Positions 1-8,837 of a stretch of DNA of 64,000 bases are shown here, in pieces. The notes beneath the pieces were generated by a model. That model was not told the origin of the DNA. It saw only the letters and a program-made list of their open reading frames with translations, and searched no databases. The translations under genes were made by a program, and so were the position numbers. Source of the DNA: Candidatus Dadabacteria bacterium UBA1144 (lineage in GTDB: Bacteria > Desulfobacterota_D > UBA1144). Numbering within the stretch: the first letter of the stretch is position 1; every line of letters starts with the position of its first letter. Location of the stretch: assembly GCA_002311855.1 (NCBI GenBank), contig DCAB01000019.1, positions 48,157-112,156 on the forward strand, given 5' to 3'.

Positions 1-66
1 AAAGAAGAAGTTGTGGCTAAAGATGAAGAAAGTATTGATGCTGTTGATGAGGAAAATACTGAATAA
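1..66 (+). CDS. nusA: C-terminal tail of NusA (partial, 5' end outside window)
   Basis: The window opens inside an open frame of 21 codons ending in TAA at 64-66. The residues are strongly acidic (many Glu and Asp), like the acidic C-terminal tail many NusA transcription elongation factors carry. The assignment rests mainly on position: infB starts 26 bases downstream, and nusA-infB is one of the most conserved bacterial gene pairs. No domain is visible in so short a piece, so the identity is inferred from context. Confidence 0.6.
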   Translation, partial: KEEVVAKDEESIDAVDEENTE

Positions 67-92
67 ACAATTTAGGATTATAAACACTAATA

Positions 93-2642
93 ATGGATAA
101 AATAAAATTAAAAAATTTAGCAGACGAGATATCAATTGAAGTAAAAGATATCTTAGCAAAATGTAAGGATTTATCGATTATTGCAAGAAGTTCAGCAAGC
201 AACTTAACAGACGAAGAAGCAGACAAAATCAGGATAGCATTTCAAAATAAAAATCCGAGCCCAAACGACAGCAAGTCGCCCAGAGATATAATCAAAAGAT
301 CAGGAGCTACTGTTACCATAAGAAGAAAAAAAGCCTCTAAAGATTCTATAAAAGAAAAGGAATTATCAGAAAAAGAAAAAATAATAGATATCGAACAAAA
401 CGAAAAAGAAATTATCACTAAAGATCCTGTAGTAACAAAAAAAATATACGAGGTCAAAAGACCAGTAACCCCTGCTAATGTGAAAAAAACATACATCCCA
501 CCTTCACCCGATGAAAAAATTGATAAAACCAAATCTAAAAGTGAAAAACCAAATAATAATTTTCGAGATGCAAGCCTAAAATTTGATAAGTCTCCGTTTG
601 GTTTTGGTCAATTACAAGATAAAAGAAGAGACACTAAAGAACTTAAAGATTCTGAAGACAACAAACCAAAAAAGAAAACCAAAATTAAACCTTCTAAGGA
701 AGAAATTATTGATGAAGATGCAATGGATGCATTAAAAAAAGCTGTCAGAGCGAAACTTCCTGGTGGAAGAAAAGAATATTTGATTTCAAACAATTTTCCT
801 AAAAAATCTAGAAATTTAAAAGATTTACATCGTGATGACATTAAAGATACTGATATACAGGATGAATCCAAGAAAGATGTCAGACCTCAAACTAATAAAA
901 TTAAAATTCAGGACAAAATTTTAATTACTCTTTTAGCAAGTAAGCTTAAAATTAAGATCAATCAAGTGATTAAAAAAGCAACTGCATTGGGTCTCGATTT
1001 GACCGTTAAGGACGAGATCGATTCAGATGAAGCCACAATTATTGCTTCGGAATTTAATTACGATGTAGAAGTTGATACTTATAACGAGAAATTGGTTATT
1101 AATCAAGGAATCACTAGAAAAGATTCGGATATTAAAGCTAGACCTCCCATCATTACTGTTATGGGACACGTTGATCATGGAAAAACATCCTTGCTCGACT
1201 ATATTCGTAAATCAAAAGTTGTGGATAATGAATATGGTGGAATAACCCAATCTATCGGGGCATACAGTTTTTCTTTTGAAGGAGAAAATCTAGTTTTTAT
1301 CGATACACCTGGCCATGCAGCATTTTCGGCTATGAGATCTAGAGGTGCCAGTATCACTGATATTGTAGTTATTGTGGTAGCCGCTGATGATGGTGTGATG
1401 CCACAAACGATTGAAGCAATAAATCATGCCAAATCTGCCAACGTTCCAATAATAGTGGCCATAAATAAAATAGACAAAACGGAATCAAATATTGAGACAA
1501 TTAAAACCAAAATGTCTGAATATGAACTTACTCCTGAAGACTGGGGAGGTGATACGTCTTTCGTTTCTGTTTCCGCACTTAATGGAACTGGAGTAGATGA
1601 TTTACTAGAATTAATTGTTCTACAATCAAAGATAATGGAACTCAAAGCAAACATTAAGATCCCTTCGTCTGGGTACGTACTTGAATCTTCTCTTGATAAA
1701 GGGAAAGGTGTTGTCGTAACACTGATTTCCAAAGAAGGAGAGCTTAAAAGAGGTGATATTATTCTTTGTGGAACAAACTCTGGTAAAATTCGTGCTCTTA
1801 TTGACGATAAAGGCAAGTCGTTAGATTCGTCAGGCCCTTCTTTCCCAGTTGAGATCTTAGGTATCAACGGTCTTCCCGATGCTGGAATGCCTTATAATAT
1901 AGTCAAAAATGAGAAAATAGCTAAAGATATAATTAGAAATAGATTAGCTGCAATCGAAGACGAAAAAGCTTTCAAGTTTCATACTATTGATCTTGATTTT
2001 ATTAATTTAGATTTAGAACAAAATAAAATCAAAGAACAACCATTTATAATTAAGGCTGCCACTCAAGGCTCGTTAGATGCTTTGGTTTCAGCTTTATATA
2101 ATTTTGAGTCAGAAAAATGTAGAGCTAAGATTGTACACTCCGGAGTTGGAACAATTAATGAGTCAGATTTTATGCTTGCTGAGTCAACAAATTCCATAAT
2201 ACTTGGTTTCTCAACCTCTCTTGAATCAAAGGTTAAGGTATTGCTTGATAAATCTTTAGTGAGATGTGAAACATATAAGATAATCTACGAAATCTTAGAT
2301 AGGATTAAGGAGATACTCGAAGGACTTTTAGATCCAATTTTAGAAGAAAGAATTGTTGGACATGCAGAAATTAGAGAAATATTTAATCTTTCTAAACAAG
2401 GTAAAATTGCGGGTTGTTTTGTGAGCGATGGAAAGGCAATCAGGGGACATAATATGAGGATAAAAAGGGATAACGAGATATTATTTGAGTCAACAATAAT
2501 TTCTCTCAAAAGATTTAAAGATGATGTTAAAGAAGTTGCAAATGGCCTTGAATGTGGAATCGGGTTTGATAATGTGGGAAATATTGGAGAAGGAGATGTA
2601 ATTGAAATATATACTTTTGATAAAATTGCTCAGAAGATATGA
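93..2642 (+). CDS. infB: Translation initiation factor IF-2
   Basis: IF-2 is the GTPase that brings fMet-tRNA to the 30S subunit and promotes 50S joining. The 849-residue length is normal for the long bacterial form. A short N-terminal IF2_N-like domain is followed by a Lys/Glu-rich linker to about residue 280. The G domain shows G1 GHVDHGKTS at 358-366, G3 DTPGH at 404-408 and G4 NKID at 458-461. The EF-Tu-like domain II and the C-terminal fMet-tRNA-binding part follow. The ATG at 93 has no clear Shine-Dalgarno sequence. The gene continues the nusA operon, but rbfA, normally next, is absent. Confidence 0.97.
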   Translation: MDKIKLKNLADEISIEVKDILAKCKDLSIIARSSASNLTDEEADKIRIAFQNKNPSPNDSKSPRDIIKRSGATVTIRRKKASKDSIKEKELSEKEKIIDIEQNEKEIITKDPVVTKKIYEVKRPVTPANVKKTYIPPSPDEKIDKTKSKSEKPNNNFRDASLKFDKSPFGFGQLQDKRRDTKELKDSEDNKPKKKTKIKPSKEEIIDEDAMDALKKAVRAKLPGGRKEYLISNNFPKKSRNLKDLHRDDIKDTDIQDESKKDVRPQTNKIKIQDKILITLLASKLKIKINQVIKKATALGLDLTVKDEIDSDEATIIASEFNYDVEVDTYNEKLVINQGITRKDSDIKARPPIITVMGHVDHGKTSLLDYIRKSKVVDNEYGGITQSIGAYSFSFEGENLVFIDTPGHAAFSAMRSRGASITDIVVIVVAADDGVMPQTIEAINHAKSANVPIIVAINKIDKTESNIETIKTKMSEYELTPEDWGGDTSFVSVSALNGTGVDDLLELIVLQSKIMELKANIKIPSSGYVLESSLDKGKGVVVTLISKEGELKRGDIILCGTNSGKIRALIDDKGKSLDSSGPSFPVEILGINGLPDAGMPYNIVKNEKIAKDIIRNRLAAIEDEKAFKFHTIDLDFINLDLEQNKIKEQPFIIKAATQGSLDALVSALYNFESEKCRAKIVHSGVGTINESDFMLAESTNSIILGFSTSLESKVKVLLDKSLVRCETYKIIYEILDRIKEILEGLLDPILEERIVGHAEIREIFNLSKQGKIAGCFVSDGKAIRGHNMRIKRDNEILFESTIISLKRFKDDVKEVANGLECGIGFDNVGNIGEGDVIEIYTFDKIAQKI

Positions 2643-2741
2643 TGTTCGATAATCTTAGATAGGTAAAGAAGGTTTAGGGAGCTTTTCGTACGTCTCCTAT
2701 ATTTGGAAGATTCGAGGCGATTGATTCCAGCCAATTGATTA

Positions 2742-3722
2742 ATGCAAAATTCTACTCTCTCAGATATAAAAGGAATTATAGAAACAAAAAACAACATATT
2801 GATTGTTTCTCATTACAGTCCTGATGGAGATGCTATAGGATCGTCTCTTGCTCTTTCCGATTTTCTTGATTCCATAGGAAAAAAGTCGTTTATTTATAAT
2901 AGGGATCAAATTCCAAATTATCTTGATTTTTTAGATTATAAAAATTTTTACAACACCACAGAAGCTTTTCCGCAAGATTTTGACTTACTAATTCTTTTAG
3001 ACCTAAATGATTTTGAAAGAACTGGTGAAGATATGGAATCTTACATAAATTCTAATTTTGTGAATGACAAAAAATCTATAGTTGTAATCGATCATCATGA
3101 AAATCCTACAATAAATAATGCAAATCTACATATAGATACTGATGCTGCTTCAACAGGAATTTTAGTTTATAGACTTATAAAAAAATTCAACAAAAAGATA
3201 AACTCAAAGGTTGCTACAAGTTTGCTCACGACTGTAATTACTGATACTTCATCTTTTAAAAATTCAAATTCAAATACTGAATCATTTATGGTTTCTGCTG
3301 AATTGATGGAGATTGGAGCTGAATTAGATTTAATAAATTCAAGAATATTTGCAAATGAAGAAATTAAAAAATTACAACTCAAGACAAAAATATTCTCAAC
3401 ACTAAAATTCGAACAGGAGATTAGGACAGCTATTTGTTTTTCAACTACTATGTTTTACGAAGAAACGAATACTACGAAAGATCATTCAGCAGGTATAGCA
3501 AATTCTCTTATTTCTTACTCTAATGTAGAAATTGGAATTTTTATAAGAGAAATCGAACAAAATAAATGGAAAACAAGTTTAAGAACAAATAATTATTGCG
3601 ATCTTGCTTCTTTTGCAAATAAATTTGGAGGCGGTGGTCACAAAAATGCCGCGGGATTCACGTTTAATGGAGAACTAGAATTGTTAATCAAAAAAATAAT
3701 TTCCGAACTTAAGCATGGATAA
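2742..3722 (+). CDS. DHH/DHHA1 phosphoesterase, NrnA-like (nanoRNase / pAp phosphatase)
   Basis: DHH-family phosphoesterases of this size (326 residues) degrade 2-5 nt nanoRNAs and/or 3'-phosphoadenosine 5'-phosphate using Mn2+. Motif I is SPDGDA at 26-31, the DHH signature is at 117-119, and the C-terminal DHHA1 substrate-binding motif GGGGHKNAAGF is at 296-306. The family is often found between rbfA and truB in nusA operons, which matches this position apart from the missing rbfA. The 3' end overlaps truB by 8 nt, implying translational coupling. The choice between NrnA and RecJ-like function is made on length. Confidence 0.9.
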   Translation: MQNSTLSDIKGIIETKNNILIVSHYSPDGDAIGSSLALSDFLDSIGKKSFIYNRDQIPNYLDFLDYKNFYNTTEAFPQDFDLLILLDLNDFERTGEDMESYINSNFVNDKKSIVVIDHHENPTINNANLHIDTDAASTGILVYRLIKKFNKKINSKVATSLLTTVITDTSSFKNSNSNTESFMVSAELMEIGAELDLINSRIFANEEIKKLQLKTKIFSTLKFEQEIRTAICFSTTMFYEETNTTKDHSAGIANSLISYSNVEIGIFIREIEQNKWKTSLRTNNYCDLASFANKFGGGGHKNAAGFTFNGELELLIKKIISELKHG

Positions 3723-4638
3723 AATACTAATCGTTAACAAGCCTTATGGTCTAACAACATCTTACGTAGTTAATAAACTTAAAAAGCTCTACAATGCACT
3801 CAAAGCGGGACATACTGGAACCCTAGACCCGTTGGCAACCGGAGTAATCGTAATATTTTTTGGAAGACTTACAAAATTAATTCCATTCATTGATGAAGAA
3901 ATAAAAATATATCGAGTTAAAGCCCTTTTAGGTATTCAAACAGATACACTAGATATCTCTGGTAATATTGTATTTACTTCAAAAATAGAAAGTTTGCAAT
4001 CCGATAAATTAAAATCTGTTATCAAATCTTTTCGAGGTGAATATAAGTATACGCCTCCACAATATTCTGCAATAAAAATTAATGGCGTCCCTGCTTACAA
4101 ATACGTTAGGAAGGGTCAGAAAATTAGTTTGTCGCAGAGAGTTTCACGAATATACGATATATTGATAAATCATGTTGGAAAATATACATTCGAATTAGAA
4201 ATACATTGCTCAAAAGGTACTTACATAAGATCATTGATTAATGACATGGGAATTCAATTGGGATCAAATGCTACGGTTTGTAATCTTAAAAGACTAAATA
4301 GCGGAATATTTAGCATTGAAGATTCAAACGATTATTTTTCTATACTTAATGAAAATAAAGTTGATTTTTTTAACATTGAGAACATTTTTAAAACTCTCGA
4401 AATAGATACAAATTTTCTTAGCTATTTAAGAAACCATCCTAATTATAAAAAAGTACCTTTGCTAAATTTTTTCAGTAAATTAGCAAAGGACATGAGAATT
4501 AGATCTGAAGAAAATACCCGTTTTTTATTAACTATTAATCAATCGCCAGTTGGATTGATCAATAACAAATTTGATGATTCTGGTGTATATATCTATTCAG
4601 ATGTTAAGTTATTTCAAGAAATAACTGAATATACTTGA
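3715..4638 (+). CDS. truB: tRNA pseudouridine(55) synthase
   Basis: TruB isomerises U55 in the T-loop of tRNAs to pseudouridine. The N-terminal catalytic motif GHTGTLDPLATGV is intact, with the nucleophilic Asp at residue 38. Further on, the sequence YTPPQYSAIKINGVPAY and the KGTYIRSL motif are typical of the family. Length (307 residues) is ordinary. Its ATG lies inside the end of the preceding DHH gene, so the two are probably co-translated. A 53-nt AT-rich gap separates it from rpsO. Confidence 0.96.
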   Translation: MDKILIVNKPYGLTTSYVVNKLKKLYNALKAGHTGTLDPLATGVIVIFFGRLTKLIPFIDEEIKIYRVKALLGIQTDTLDISGNIVFTSKIESLQSDKLKSVIKSFRGEYKYTPPQYSAIKINGVPAYKYVRKGQKISLSQRVSRIYDILINHVGKYTFELEIHCSKGTYIRSLINDMGIQLGSNATVCNLKRLNSGIFSIEDSNDYFSILNENKVDFFNIENIFKTLEIDTNFLSYLRNHPNYKKVPLLNFFSKLAKDMRIRSEENTRFLLTINQSPVGLINNKFDDSGVYIYSDVKLFQEITEYT

Positions 4639-4691
4639 TTTTTCTAAATAATTGATTAATTATTAAGCTATTAAAATTAACGAGGTTGAAT

Positions 4692-4952
4692 TTGTCCGTA
4701 AGCATAAAAGAGGTTGTCAGTGAATTTGGTTCTGATTCTAATGATGTTGGATCATCGAAAGTTCAAATTGCTATTCTAACAAAAAGGATAGAAATATTAA
4801 CAAAGCATATTCAGACTTTTAAAAAAGATAATTCCTCCAGAAGAGGATTGCTTTTGATGATTGAGAAGAGAAGAAAATTGTTAAAATATATCAAAAGACA
4901 AAATAATGATGAATATACTGACATTCTTGCCAAGCTTGGCCTGAGAAGGTAG
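4692..4952 (+). CDS. rpsO: 30S ribosomal protein S15
   Basis: S15 binds the central domain of 16S rRNA and organises the platform. The conserved block around residues 40-58 (SSRRGLL, KRRKLLKYIKR) and the ending LGLRR are diagnostic. The protein is 86 residues from the TTG at 4692, which sits 6 nt after GAGG (4682-4685). An alternative in-frame TTG at 4686 touches that GAGG and is less likely. The location between truB and pnp is the classical arrangement. Confidence 0.96.
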   Translation: MSVSIKEVVSEFGSDSNDVGSSKVQIAILTKRIEILTKHIQTFKKDNSSRRGLLLMIEKRRKLLKYIKRQNNDEYTDILAKLGLRR

Positions 4953-4958
4953 TTATAG

Positions 4959-7061
4959 ATGATTCCTGATACAAAAGTTTCTGAGATTATTGGAAACAAG
5001 TCTTATTCGTTAGAAACCGGAAAGCTTGCAAAGCAAGCGGATGGTTCTGTGTTTGCCCAGCTTGGAGATACTCAAGTTCTTGCTACCGTGGTTAGCTCCA
5101 ATGAACCAGTTGAGGGCGATTTTCTTCCTCTTACAGTTAATTATCAAGAAAAAGCATTTGCCGCGGGCAGAATACCTGGTGGATACTTCAAAAGGGAAGG
5201 GAGACCAACGGAATCCGAAACATTAATTTCAAGGTTAATCGACCGTTCCATAAGACCCATGTTTCCAAAGAATTATAACTATCCCACGCAGGTAATAATT
5301 ACGGTTTATTCTGCTGATGATTCCAACCCCCCTGATGTCCTGGCTATTAGTGCTGCATCGGCTGCCTTAATTGTTTCTGATATACCGTTTGACGGACCTT
5401 TAGCTGGAGTAAGAGTTGCGAGAATTGATGGAAATCTGATTTCCAATCCAACTTATGAAGAAATAAAAAAAGCAGATTTAACATTTATTATTGCTGGTAG
5501 TTCTGATGCAATATTAATGGTTGAAGGTGGTGCCAATGCTGTTTCTGAAGAGGAAGTAATATCTTCTCTAATGTTTGGACATGATCAGATTAAAGAACTA
5601 ATCGATTTTCAAAAAAAATTGCTTAATGACCCCATTCTTAAAAGAGACATCCCGGAAAAAAAGACTGATTCTAGTTTATTAAGTCAGGCTCATCCTTTGA
5701 TTTCAGAAGGTATTAAGGAATCTATAAGGATAAAATCCAAACAAGAGAGGAATTTGTCTATCCATGAAACGTACTCTTCTGCACTAGAAAGTCTTATGGA
5801 TAATCCAGATTTTGATGAAAAAGATTTTAAGTCTATATTTGAAGACTATAAAAAAACAGCCGTAAGAGAGATGATGATAAAAGATAAAATCAGAATTGAC
5901 GGAAGAAGGTTTGCTGAAATTAGAGATATCTCATCTGAGATAACTATATTACCTAGGGCCCATGGATCCTCACTTTTTACAAGAGGTGAAACTCAAGCTT
6001 TAGTTGCGTGTACATTAGGTACAAAAGAGGATCAACAAAGAATAGATACTTTATCAGGCGAAGTGAGAAGGTCTTTTATGCTTCATTATAATTTTCCCCC
6101 ATTTAGCGTTGGCGAGGTTTCGATGAGATTAGGCACCGGAAGGCGAGAAATAGGACATGGAGAATTAGCAAAACGCGCCGTAGAAGCGGTATTGCCTGAT
6201 GAAGATTCGTTTCCATACACCATAAGGATTGTCTCGGATATTCTTGAATCCAATGGCTCGTCGTCTATGGCCACAGTCTGTGGTTCCTCTCTATCCCTTA
6301 TGGATGCCGGAGTTCCCATTAAAGGACCTGTTGCCGGCATAGCGATGGGATTAATAAAGGAAAATGAAGAATGTATAATTCTTTCTGATATCCTAGGGGA
6401 CGAAGATCACTTGGGGGACATGGATTTTAAAGTTTGTGGAACCTCAGAGGGGATTACAGCTTTACAGATGGATATTAAAATCAAAGGAATCAGTAGAGAA
6501 ATTTTTCAGAATGCTCTAAAACAAGCAAAGGAAGGCAAGCTGCACATATTAGCTGAAATGGCAAAAACTATTGAGACTAGTAAAGAAAGTATCTCTCCTT
6601 ATGCGCCTAGGATTACAACCATTCATGTTAGTCCGAGCAAAATAAAAGATATTATTGGCTCTGGAGGAAAAAATATAAGAAAATTAACTGAAGATAATAA
6701 CGTAAAAATAGATATTGATGATACTGGCAAGGTAAATGTTATCGCCTTTAACGAAGAAGATTGCGAAAGTGCTTTAAAGGATATTGCCTATATAATTAGA
6801 GAAATAGAAGTCGGGGAGTTTTATCTTGGAACAGTGAAAAGGATACTTGACTTCGGTGCCATCGTCGGTTTGAGTCCAACACTTGATGGGCTGATCCATA
6901 TTTCTGAATTGGCCAAAGAACGAGTAAAAAGCGTCTCTGATATACTTCAAGAAGGCGATGAAGTATTAGTCAAGTGTCTATCAAAAGAAAGGGATGGTAA
7001 AATAAGATTAAGTAGAAAAGAAGCACTTGAACAAAACATTGAAGACTTTCGAGACAAATAG
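4959..7061 (+). CDS. pnp: Polyribonucleotide nucleotidyltransferase (PNPase)
   Basis: PNPase is the phosphorolytic 3'-5' exoribonuclease of the RNA degradosome. The 700 residues contain two RNase PH-like domains, the second with GDMDFKVCGT and the metal-binding Asp near 489. A KH domain follows with IIGSGGK at 565-571, then an S1 domain to the C-terminus (LDGLIHISEL, KIRLSRKEA). The ATG at 4959 follows rpsO by 6 nt and is preceded by GAAGG. The 3' end overlaps miaA by 35 nt. Confidence 0.97.
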   Translation: MIPDTKVSEIIGNKSYSLETGKLAKQADGSVFAQLGDTQVLATVVSSNEPVEGDFLPLTVNYQEKAFAAGRIPGGYFKREGRPTESETLISRLIDRSIRPMFPKNYNYPTQVIITVYSADDSNPPDVLAISAASAALIVSDIPFDGPLAGVRVARIDGNLISNPTYEEIKKADLTFIIAGSSDAILMVEGGANAVSEEEVISSLMFGHDQIKELIDFQKKLLNDPILKRDIPEKKTDSSLLSQAHPLISEGIKESIRIKSKQERNLSIHETYSSALESLMDNPDFDEKDFKSIFEDYKKTAVREMMIKDKIRIDGRRFAEIRDISSEITILPRAHGSSLFTRGETQALVACTLGTKEDQQRIDTLSGEVRRSFMLHYNFPPFSVGEVSMRLGTGRREIGHGELAKRAVEAVLPDEDSFPYTIRIVSDILESNGSSSMATVCGSSLSLMDAGVPIKGPVAGIAMGLIKENEECIILSDILGDEDHLGDMDFKVCGTSEGITALQMDIKIKGISREIFQNALKQAKEGKLHILAEMAKTIETSKESISPYAPRITTIHVSPSKIKDIIGSGGKNIRKLTEDNNVKIDIDDTGKVNVIAFNEEDCESALKDIAYIIREIEVGEFYLGTVKRILDFGAIVGLSPTLDGLIHISELAKERVKSVSDILQEGDEVLVKCLSKERDGKIRLSRKEALEQNIEDFRDK

Positions 7062-7971
7062 AAGTTCAAAAAAGAAGCTTATTATACTAACAGGCCCGAC
7101 ATCTAGCGGAAAAACAAATATATCAATAGATTTAGCTGCTAATTTCAACACGGAAATAATTTCTGCAGACTCAATGCATGTATATAAAAGATTTGATATT
7201 GGTACTGGAAAACCAACGAAAGAAATTATGAAGACTATCCCTCATTATCTTGTTGATATAATTGAAGCTGATGAGGATTTTGATGCATGGGAGTATATGC
7301 AACTTGCTAGAGAAATAATATACAAAACAAAAATGAATTGTTTAATAGTATCCGGGGGTACTCAATTCTATATCAAATCTCTTATTGAGGGGCTGAGTTC
7401 TGGAATCCCAAAAAACGAAAACTATAGAAAAGAATTAAAAAAAGAATTGGAGGATTCCGGTCTTGAGAAATTGTATAAAAAATTATCTCTGATTGATCTG
7501 GATTCGGCTAACAAGATTACCTCCAAAGATACTCAGAGGATATTGAGGTATTTGGAGATAAATAAAGTATCTGGTTGTAAGCCTTCACGGTTGCACGCTA
7601 TTCAAAATAAGAATCAACTACATAATTGTGAGAATATTAAAGTTGGTTTACTGATAGAGAAAAAAGAATTGGACCAATTAATAAATAAAAGAGTAGAGTC
7701 AATGATTGAGAATGGATGGATAGAAGAGGTTGAAAATTTGGTAAATTTGTTTGGCTTCGATGTAAGACCACTCCGATCTATAGGCTATAAAGAAATTTGT
7801 TCTTATTTAAAAGGTGAATTCAAAAAAGATGAAGCTATAGATAAAATAAAGACAAACACTAGAAGATTTGCAAAAAGGCAAATAACTTGGCTTAAAAAAG
7901 ATAAGAACATGATTTGGTACAGGAATGCTAATGAGCTAATTAAAGAATGCACAAAATTTGCAATCAGTTAA
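7027..7971 (+). CDS. miaA: tRNA dimethylallyltransferase
   Basis: MiaA transfers a dimethylallyl group to A37 of tRNAs that read UNN codons. The P-loop GPTSSGKT is at 23-30. SADSMHVYKRFDIGTGKPT and the DIIEADEDFDAWEY region are family signatures, and the C-terminal RRFAKRQITWLKKD motif is complete. No ATG is available near the P-loop. The TTG at 7027, inside pnp and after a weak AGAAG, is chosen; TTG 7039 is an alternative. The stop overlaps the end of the convergent permease gene by 8 nt. Confidence 0.95.
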   Translation: MNKTLKTFETNRSSKKKLIILTGPTSSGKTNISIDLAANFNTEIISADSMHVYKRFDIGTGKPTKEIMKTIPHYLVDIIEADEDFDAWEYMQLAREIIYKTKMNCLIVSGGTQFYIKSLIEGLSSGIPKNENYRKELKKELEDSGLEKLYKKLSLIDLDSANKITSKDTQRILRYLEINKVSGCKPSRLHAIQNKNQLHNCENIKVGLLIEKKELDQLINKRVESMIENGWIEEVENLVNLFGFDVRPLRSIGYKEICSYLKGEFKKDEAIDKIKTNTRRFAKRQITWLKKDKNMIWYRNANELIKECTKFAIS

Positions 7972-8314
7972 TTATCATTTTCATCCCAACAATCACCATC
8001 AAAAAGCCGAACATGATTTGTAGATTTTCAGAGGACAAATTGTTAGCGGCTTTAGACCCGAAAAAAATGCCAATACAAAAACATATGGCAATTATGACTG
8101 CAGCGTTAATATTAACATTTCCTTGTTGGTAATATTGGTAAGTACCAAATATTACGACGGGTAATGTCAAGACTGCGAGAGATGTTCCCTGGGCCATGTG
8201 TTGAGTAAATTTTCCGAGTATAACCATGAGGGGTACCATAACTAAGCCGCCACCTATACCCATAAATCCACTCATGAACCCACCAAGTATTCCAATTAGA
8301 ATAAAAATAATCAT
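7964..8314 (-). CDS. Half-size TauE/SafE (TSUP) membrane permease
   Basis: This 116-residue membrane protein has about four transmembrane segments and the TauE/SafE signature GFMGIGGGLVMVP near residue 15. TSUP proteins export or import small sulfur-containing or organic anions across the inner membrane. Most members are about 250 residues with two such repeats; this gene encodes one repeat and would have to dimerise. The ATG at 8314 is chosen because AAGGAG lies just upstream. It overlaps the upstream gene's stop as ATGA, so the two form a coupled pair. Substrate unknown. Confidence 0.8.
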   Translation of the reverse strand: MIIFILIGILGGFMSGFMGIGGGLVMVPLMVILGKFTQHMAQGTSLAVLTLPVVIFGTYQYYQQGNVNINAAVIIAICFCIGIFFGSKAANNLSSENLQIMFGFLMVIVGMKMIIN

Positions 8315-8784
8315 GCTTTCTTCTCCTTTAAGCATTTTTTTAAATATAATTTTGTATCCAACATAACTGAATTATAAGAATTTATCTTTTGAAAAAATTG
8401 TAAGGATTGATTACACATTCTTTTATTAGCAAAAATTTTGCTTTTTAAAGAAAAGATAATATCATTTAGTAAATCGGAGTTAGGCTTCGATATGTTGTTT
8501 AATATTTTCAATGAATCATCCAAGGCATTTAATTCGAATAAATAATTTGCAGAAAGCATAGGTGGTAGATATGAAGAATTATAGTCTTTTATCTTGTCAA
8601 ATTCTGCGACAAAGGAATAAATTTTTTCTTTGTCTTCATAAGCCTTTTTTTTAATAAATATATCAACTATAGCGTTTCTTTCATTTCTTTCATTTTCCAA
8701 TTTGTTTAGATATACGAAATATAAACCACAAAGTCCAACGAATATTAAACTCAAAATCATAATTTGCTTGATGAATTTTTCCAC
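8311..8784 (-). CDS. Membrane-anchored helical protein, possibly TPR/YfgM-like
   Basis: The 157-residue product has one N-terminal transmembrane helix (about 7-25) followed by an alpha-helical, charged periplasmic-type domain. The layout (anchor, then paired helices with Ala/Leu pattern) resembles YfgM-type TPR proteins, but no diagnostic motif is visible and the name is tentative. The GTG at 8784 is preferred because a perfect TATAAT lies 6 nt upstream on this strand, suggesting a leaderless message. A longer reading to 8880 would run into the divergent ABC gene. It is coupled by ATGA to the TauE-like gene. Confidence 0.55.
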   Translation of the reverse strand: MEKFIKQIMILSLIFVGLCGLYFVYLNKLENERNERNAIVDIFIKKKAYEDKEKIYSFVAEFDKIKDYNSSYLPPMLSANYLFELNALDDSLKILNNISKPNSDLLNDIIFSLKSKIFANKRMCNQSLQFFQKINSYNSVMLDTKLYLKKCLKEKKA

Positions 8785-8790
8785 AACATA

Positions 8791-8796
8791 ATTATA
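8791..8796 (-). promoter_or_regulatory. -10 hexamer TATAAT, 6 nt before a GTG start
   Basis: On the minus strand a consensus TATAAT ends 6 nt before GTG 8784, with no Shine-Dalgarno sequence between. Transcription would start at or next to the start codon. No strong -35 is visible. Confidence 0.45.
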
Positions 8797-8837
8797 CACT
8801 TTTATATTACTAGGAAATGAACTAAGATTTATTTTAT

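Noticed and set aside
2643..2741. Gap after infB as a tRNA or a shortened rbfA
   Set aside because: No cloverleaf with a T-loop motif can be drawn and no frame shows RbfA motifs.
5026..5226. Secondary frame inside pnp
   Set aside because: pnp is a certain gene here and the overlapping frame has no motifs; the same applies to long antisense frames inside infB, dnaK, icd and oadA.
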